This document shows, piece by piece, positions 61,480 to 64,000 of a stretch of DNA of 64,000 nucleotides. A program made the position numbers and the translations under genes. The notes beneath the pieces were generated by a model. That model was not told the origin of the DNA. It saw nothing but the letters and a program-made list of their open reading frames with translations, and did no database searches. This DNA comes from Streptomyces griseoflavus (GTDB taxonomy: Bacteria; Actinomycetota; Actinomycetes; Streptomycetales; Streptomycetaceae): assembly GCF_014649995.1 (NCBI RefSeq), contig NZ_BMUC01000022.1, positions 49,086 to 113,085 on the forward strand, given 5' to 3'. Each line of letters opens with the position of its first letter. The stretch's first letter is position 1.

Positions 61480-61749
61480 ATGAGCGTTCAGCCCGAAATC
61501 ACCCAACGGGATCTACGCAGCCGGTCCCGCGAGATCATGGATGCCATACAGGGCGGTCAGTCGTTCACCGTCACCCGCGACGGACATCCGATCGGTCAGC
61601 TCGTCCCGCTGCGTCGACGCCGCCGGTTCGTCTCCCGCCAGGAGTTCGCCGCGATGTCCAGGACCGCCCCTGGCGTCGACCTGGACAGGTTCCGCGCCGA
61701 TCAGGGCGCCACGGCCGACACCTACCCGGACGATCCCTATGGCCGCTGA
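61480..61749 (+). CDS. Phd/YefM-family antitoxin
   Basis: An 89-residue antitoxin. The N-terminal DNA-binding fold has ITQRDLRSRSREIMDAIQGG and SFTVTRDGHPIGQLVPL; the C-terminal tail (about 60-89) would wrap around the toxin. It overlaps the PIN toxin gene by 11 bases. The leaderless start and the palindrome over the -10 box indicate autorepression. Confidence 0.88.
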   Translation: MSVQPEITQRDLRSRSREIMDAIQGGQSFTVTRDGHPIGQLVPLRRRRRFVSRQEFAAMSRTAPGVDLDRFRADQGATADTYPDDPYGR

Positions 61750-62206
61750 CCACTCGGTGCATCAGCAGGGCCTCCTCGACACCAACATCATGATTCTGCG
61801 CCGTTGGGTCGCACCTGAGGAGCTACCGGACGAAATGGCGATCACCGCCATCACTCTGGCCGAGTTGTCCGCCGGTCCGCACGAGGTCCGTCGCAACGAC
61901 GAACAGAGCAGTTACGACGAACACGCCGAGCGCGCCCGCAGGCTCGACGTCCTGCAGCGAGCCGAGAACGAGTTCGACCCCATCCCCTTCGATGCCGAAG
62001 CGGCCCGCATTTACGGCCGCATCTGTGCCGCAGTGATCAGCGCCGGCCGCAAGCCACGCCGCCGGGTGGCCGACCTGATGATCGCTGCCATCGCCGTGGC
62101 TGAGGACCTTCCGCTCTTCACCACCAACCCCGACGACTTCGCAGGGCTGGACGACGTCCTCACCGTCGTGCCGGTCACCCGCCCGAGGGTGCCTCACGAA
62201 GGCTGA
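61739..62206 (+). CDS. vapC: VapC-type PIN-domain toxin
   Basis: A 155-residue PIN-domain ribonuclease. Acidic active-site residues lie in GLLDTNIMI, TLAELSAG, RRVADLMIAAIAVAE and TTNPDDFAGL. By family it cleaves tRNA or rRNA until neutralised by the antitoxin. ATG 61739 lies inside the end of the antitoxin gene; the longer open frame upstream is the antitoxin read out of phase. Confidence 0.9.
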   Translation: MAADHSVHQQGLLDTNIMILRRWVAPEELPDEMAITAITLAELSAGPHEVRRNDEQSSYDEHAERARRLDVLQRAENEFDPIPFDAEAARIYGRICAAVISAGRKPRRRVADLMIAAIAVAEDLPLFTTNPDDFAGLDDVLTVVPVTRPRVPHEG

Positions 62207-62261
62207 CGGCACGGCACTGGTGCGGTGGGAGCGCGCCGGGGGCATGGATGTGATCACGCAG

Positions 62262-62302
62262 CAGGGCCGGTTCGAAGGATCAAGCCCTTCGAACCGGCCC
62301 TG
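62262..62302 (-). terminator. 17-base-pair terminator, tRNA-gene style
   Basis: CAGGGCCGGTTCGAAGG (62262-62278) and its perfect complement (62286-62302) with the loop ATCAAGC. It lies eight bases beyond the tRNA 3' half on the same strand, as terminators do after tRNA genes, and also ends the toxin operon. Confidence 0.75.
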
Positions 62303-62309
62303 TGTCGTG

Positions 62310-62347
62310 TGCCCCCGGCAGCATTCGAACCTGCGACACCCGCTTTA
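62310..62347 (-). other. tRNA 3' half, probable attachment site of an integrative element
   Basis: On the minus strand the sequence runs from the anticodon-loop end TAAAGCGG through GTGTC, a T-arm (GCAGG-TTCGAAT-GCTGC) and acceptor strand CGGGGGC plus A. No matching D-arm, anticodon stem or 5' acceptor lies upstream. G replaces the C that should pair at the top of the T-stem, so it is not a working tRNA. The remaining bases fit the 3' half of tRNA-Arg(CCU) best, an assignment made from memory. Such 3' halves are left at one end of an integrated element. Confidence 0.6.
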
Positions 62348-62437
62348 CCGCGCCATTAGGAGCGCAGGTCCGGCCGGGGCCGGGCCGTGCGCGGGGAGCG
62401 GAGCGAGCTGCCTCGGAGCCAGTAGATGAAGTTTGAA

Positions 62438-63241
62438 TCAGGCCGGGTCGGCGGGTGCTGCGGCGGCGGGAAAGGTGGGCTTCGGGTTTGCGTCGAAGTC
62501 GTATTCCAGGACGTAGGAGGCGGCGTCCAGGGTCATTTCGTTGACCTCGACGGGGAGGCCCTGGTCGGTGAACGCGGTGCGGCAGATGAGGATGACCGGG
62601 GTGCCCGGGGTCATGCTGAGCTGCGTCATCTCGTCTGGTGACGGCATGCGTGAGCGGATCTCTTCGCGGAAGTGCACCGGCTCGTAGCCGAGTTCGGTGA
62701 GCCGGGCGTAGGTGCCGCCCGGTCCGGTGTCCTTCTGGGTGATGGCGGATCCTGCTACGACAGACAGGGGGAGGTAGCTCGTTGCGAGCAGGACGGGCTT
62801 GTTGTCCAGGACGAAGCGCCGGCGCCTCACGCACGTGACGTCTTCGGCGGGCAGGTCCAAGACGAGGCTGATGTGTTCGGGAGCCGTCTCTTCGGACACG
62901 GAGACCTGGTCGACCTCCAACGGCCTTGAGTCGATGTCCGCCGACCAGATGGACCGGCCGTTACCCCACTGGTCCCGCGCCAGCCGCTGGATGCCGCGCC
63001 GGCGAAGCGGGCGGAAGGCTCGGACGAACACGCCGGCGCCCTTTCGGGCCTCGGCGATGCCCTCGTCCCGCAGGGCTCCGAGTGCCTGGCGGGCCGTCAT
63101 GCGGGCCACGCCGTGCGTGGCCATGAGGTCGTTCTCCCCCGGAAGCCGATCACCGGGGCCGTACTCGCCCGACTGGATCGCCTCGCGCAGAGAGTCTGCG
63201 ATCCGCTGGTACTTGGGCCGACGGTCGTCGGTAGCAGCCAT
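62438..63241 (-). CDS. GntR/HutC-family repressor (KorSA-like)
   Basis: A 267-residue repressor. The winged helix (about 8-75) has YQRIADSLREAIQSGEYGPG, LPGENDLMATHGVARMTARQ and EARKGAGVFV; a UTRA ligand domain (about 95-250) follows, with VRRRRFVLDNKPVLLATSYLP. GntR repressors like pSAM2 KorSA sit at one end of actinomycete integrative elements and control transfer and replication genes. GAGGAGG lies eight bases upstream of the ATG. A CTCTAGACA copy covers its likely start site, so autoregulation is expected. Confidence 0.87.
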   Translation of the reverse strand: MAATDDRRPKYQRIADSLREAIQSGEYGPGDRLPGENDLMATHGVARMTARQALGALRDEGIAEARKGAGVFVRAFRPLRRRGIQRLARDQWGNGRSIWSADIDSRPLEVDQVSVSEETAPEHISLVLDLPAEDVTCVRRRRFVLDNKPVLLATSYLPLSVVAGSAITQKDTGPGGTYARLTELGYEPVHFREEIRSRMPSPDEMTQLSMTPGTPVILICRTAFTDQGLPVEVNEMTLDAASYVLEYDFDANPKPTFPAAAAPADPA

Positions 63242-63260
63242 TCCGGAGCCCTCCTCGCTT

Positions 63261-63269
63261 CTCTAGACA
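63261..63269. promoter_or_regulatory. GntR operator copy O1
   Basis: CTCTAGACA, adjoining a TAAGGT -10 (minus strand, 63274-63269) of the GntR gene. Confidence 0.6.
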
Positions 63270-63349
63270 CCTTAGGCCATAGGTCCGGCGTGGGCTCGCT
63301 GCGTGTAGCCGTGCGCACCCACGTTCCGGCGGACTTCGGGCGTTTCGAT

Positions 63350-63379
63350 TGACATCTCTAGACAGATCTCGGGATGGTC
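63350..63379 (+). promoter_or_regulatory. Promoter of the ATP-binding protein gene
   Basis: Perfect TTGACA (63350-63355), 18 bases, GATGGT (63374-63379). Operator copy O2 lies in the spacer and O3 just downstream. Confidence 0.6.
63357..63365. promoter_or_regulatory. GntR operator copy O2
   Basis: CTCTAGACA, inside the promoter spacer. Confidence 0.6.
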
Positions 63380-63384
63380 GGGAT

Positions 63385-63393
63385 GTCTAGAGA
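63385..63393. promoter_or_regulatory. GntR operator copy O3 (inverted)
   Basis: TGTCTAGAG, the exact inverse of O2, centred 28 bases from it. Confidence 0.6.
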
Positions 63394-63476
63394 GGTCCCT
63401 TGGGGCCTCTGTCTGGGCGAGGGGCCTCTCCATGCGGTCTGCGGTGGCCCCTCCCAGTAGCAAGGAGAGAGTGCCG

Positions 63477-63926
63477 ATGGCCTTTGTGATCGACCGGCAG
63501 CCCTGTGAGGGGGCACCGAGACTCGGGTCGATGCTTCTGGAGCCGACGCCGGAGTCCGTCCCTCGGGCGCGGCGCTGGTTCCGGAAGCTCATCACCCCGT
63601 ACCAGCCGGCCTGTTCGGTCGATGACTGCGTTCTGCTGATCTCGGAACTGGTGACCAACGCGATCCTCTATGGGCGGGCCGATGAGGAGTGGGCCGTACG
63701 GGTCGAGTGGTTCAGGGACGGGGCGTCCTTGCGCGTGGAGGTGCACAACCCGGGGTTCCCCGCGAGCGTGCGCCTCCGGCGGCCGGACGCCGACGACGCT
63801 CACGGACGCGGGCTGCTCCTGGTCGACTCCATCGCCGCGTCCTGGAACTCCGGGCCGAGCCGCTTCGGCGGGACGGTCGTCTCCTTCGAGGTGGCTGATG
63901 CCTGGCCATCGTGCCGTCCCACGTGA
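63477..63926 (+). CDS. ATP-binding (GHKL/RsbW-like) regulatory protein of the element
   Basis: A 149-residue ATPase-domain protein. The N box is SELVTNAILYG, G1 EVHNPGFPASV and G2 AHGRGLLLVDSIAASWN. RsbW-like proteins divergent from a GntR gene are common in actinomycete integrative elements; their role is unclear. AAGGAG lies about nine bases before ATG 63477; the frame opens at 63432 but that ATG has no ribosome site. Confidence 0.83.
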   Translation: MAFVIDRQPCEGAPRLGSMLLEPTPESVPRARRWFRKLITPYQPACSVDDCVLLISELVTNAILYGRADEEWAVRVEWFRDGASLRVEVHNPGFPASVRLRRPDADDAHGRGLLLVDSIAASWNSGPSRFGGTVVSFEVADAWPSCRPT

Positions 63927-64000
63927 CGAGGACAAGTCTCGTTCGGGAACGCGGCTGCTCATGCTGGAGCAAGATGTCAAAGGCCCCGGACCATGATCGG
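63927..64000. other. Window end
   Basis: Seventy-four bases after the ATP-binding gene. An ATG near 63992 could begin another gene, but too little is visible. Confidence 0.3.

Noticed and set aside
62310-62388. Complete tRNA gene on the minus strand
   Set aside because: Only the T-arm and 3' acceptor are recognisable; no D-arm or anticodon stem forms and the T-stem closing pair is broken.
62310-63926. SLP1 element inserted in tRNA-Tyr
   Set aside because: The ScoMcrA-like fragment recalls SLP1, but the tRNA end CGGGGGC does not fit tRNA-Tyr, and the fragment lies outside the predicted boundary.

Overview
The window is high-GC actinobacterial DNA with typical Streptomyces codon use (third positions mostly G or C, many GTG starts). 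Several genes identify the genus: an AfsK/AfsS/AfsR antibiotic-control cluster, a DtxR-type iron repressor like DmdR1, an NsdA-like regulator, XRE/DUF397 pairs, a GPP34 protein and several partner-switching regulators. From about 0.5 to 46 kb the gene order resembles the S. coelicolor chromosome core from dmdR1 through purU and afsK-afsS-afsR to the F420 genes.

0-17 kb: a PAS sensor protein, a SIS sugar-isomerase-fold protein divergent from the iron repressor, an alpha/beta hydrolase whose nucleophile serine is alanine, a primase-polymerase-like protein, an NsdA-like regulator, a proline-rich membrane protein, a ligand-binding lipoprotein, a SCO4402-type protein and PurU. Next is a signalling block: ECF sigma and its overlapping zinc anti-sigma, divergent from a STAS anti-sigma antagonist, then an EF-hand protein and an RsbW-like ATPase.

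17-36.5 kb: GlxA-type regulator and MFS exporter (divergent), a flavin monooxygenase-like protein, two split-barrel flavin/F420 proteins, TetR, a two-domain VOC protein, then afsK, a small secreted protein, afsS and afsR. F420 genes follow (Ddn-like, LLM oxidoreductase, FO synthase fbiC), then a pseudo-L,D-transpeptidase and an ADP-ribosylglycohydrolase-fold protein with altered metal ligands.

36.5-52.4 kb: sodium:solute symporter, a large membrane protein, a DD-carboxypeptidase with an unusually long cytoplasmic N-terminus, GPP34, XRE plus DUF397, a MerR/GyrI regulator with a textbook MerR promoter, glutathione peroxidase, an N-terminally truncated MFS pseudogene, an AbiEii-like nucleotidyltransferase and TrkH/TrkA potassium uptake.

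52.4-57.2 kb: a long structured leader ahead of a small MerR-type gene, a cold-shock gene with a long 5' leader, and a three-gene module in which a secreted protein shares its domain, with 106 identical bases, with the outer part of a membrane anti-sigma-like protein encoded next to a SigE-family sigma factor.

57.2-64 kb: accessory genes (enoyl-CoA hydratase-like, DUF1330, PH-like membrane protein, an orphan ScoMcrA head domain, a SUMF1-fold protein, a Phd/VapC toxin-antitoxin pair). At 62.26-62.35 kb a tRNA 3' half plus tRNA-style terminator marks the probable left attachment site of an integrative element. A KorSA-like GntR repressor and a divergent ATP-binding protein, with three copies of a TCTAGAC operator between them, begin the element, which runs off the right edge. 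Many genes in the window appear to be leaderless: a TANNNT-type -10 box sits 6-8 bases before the start codon with no Shine-Dalgarno sequence. I used this to choose several starts. All functional statements rest on reading the sequence and family knowledge; no database search was run.
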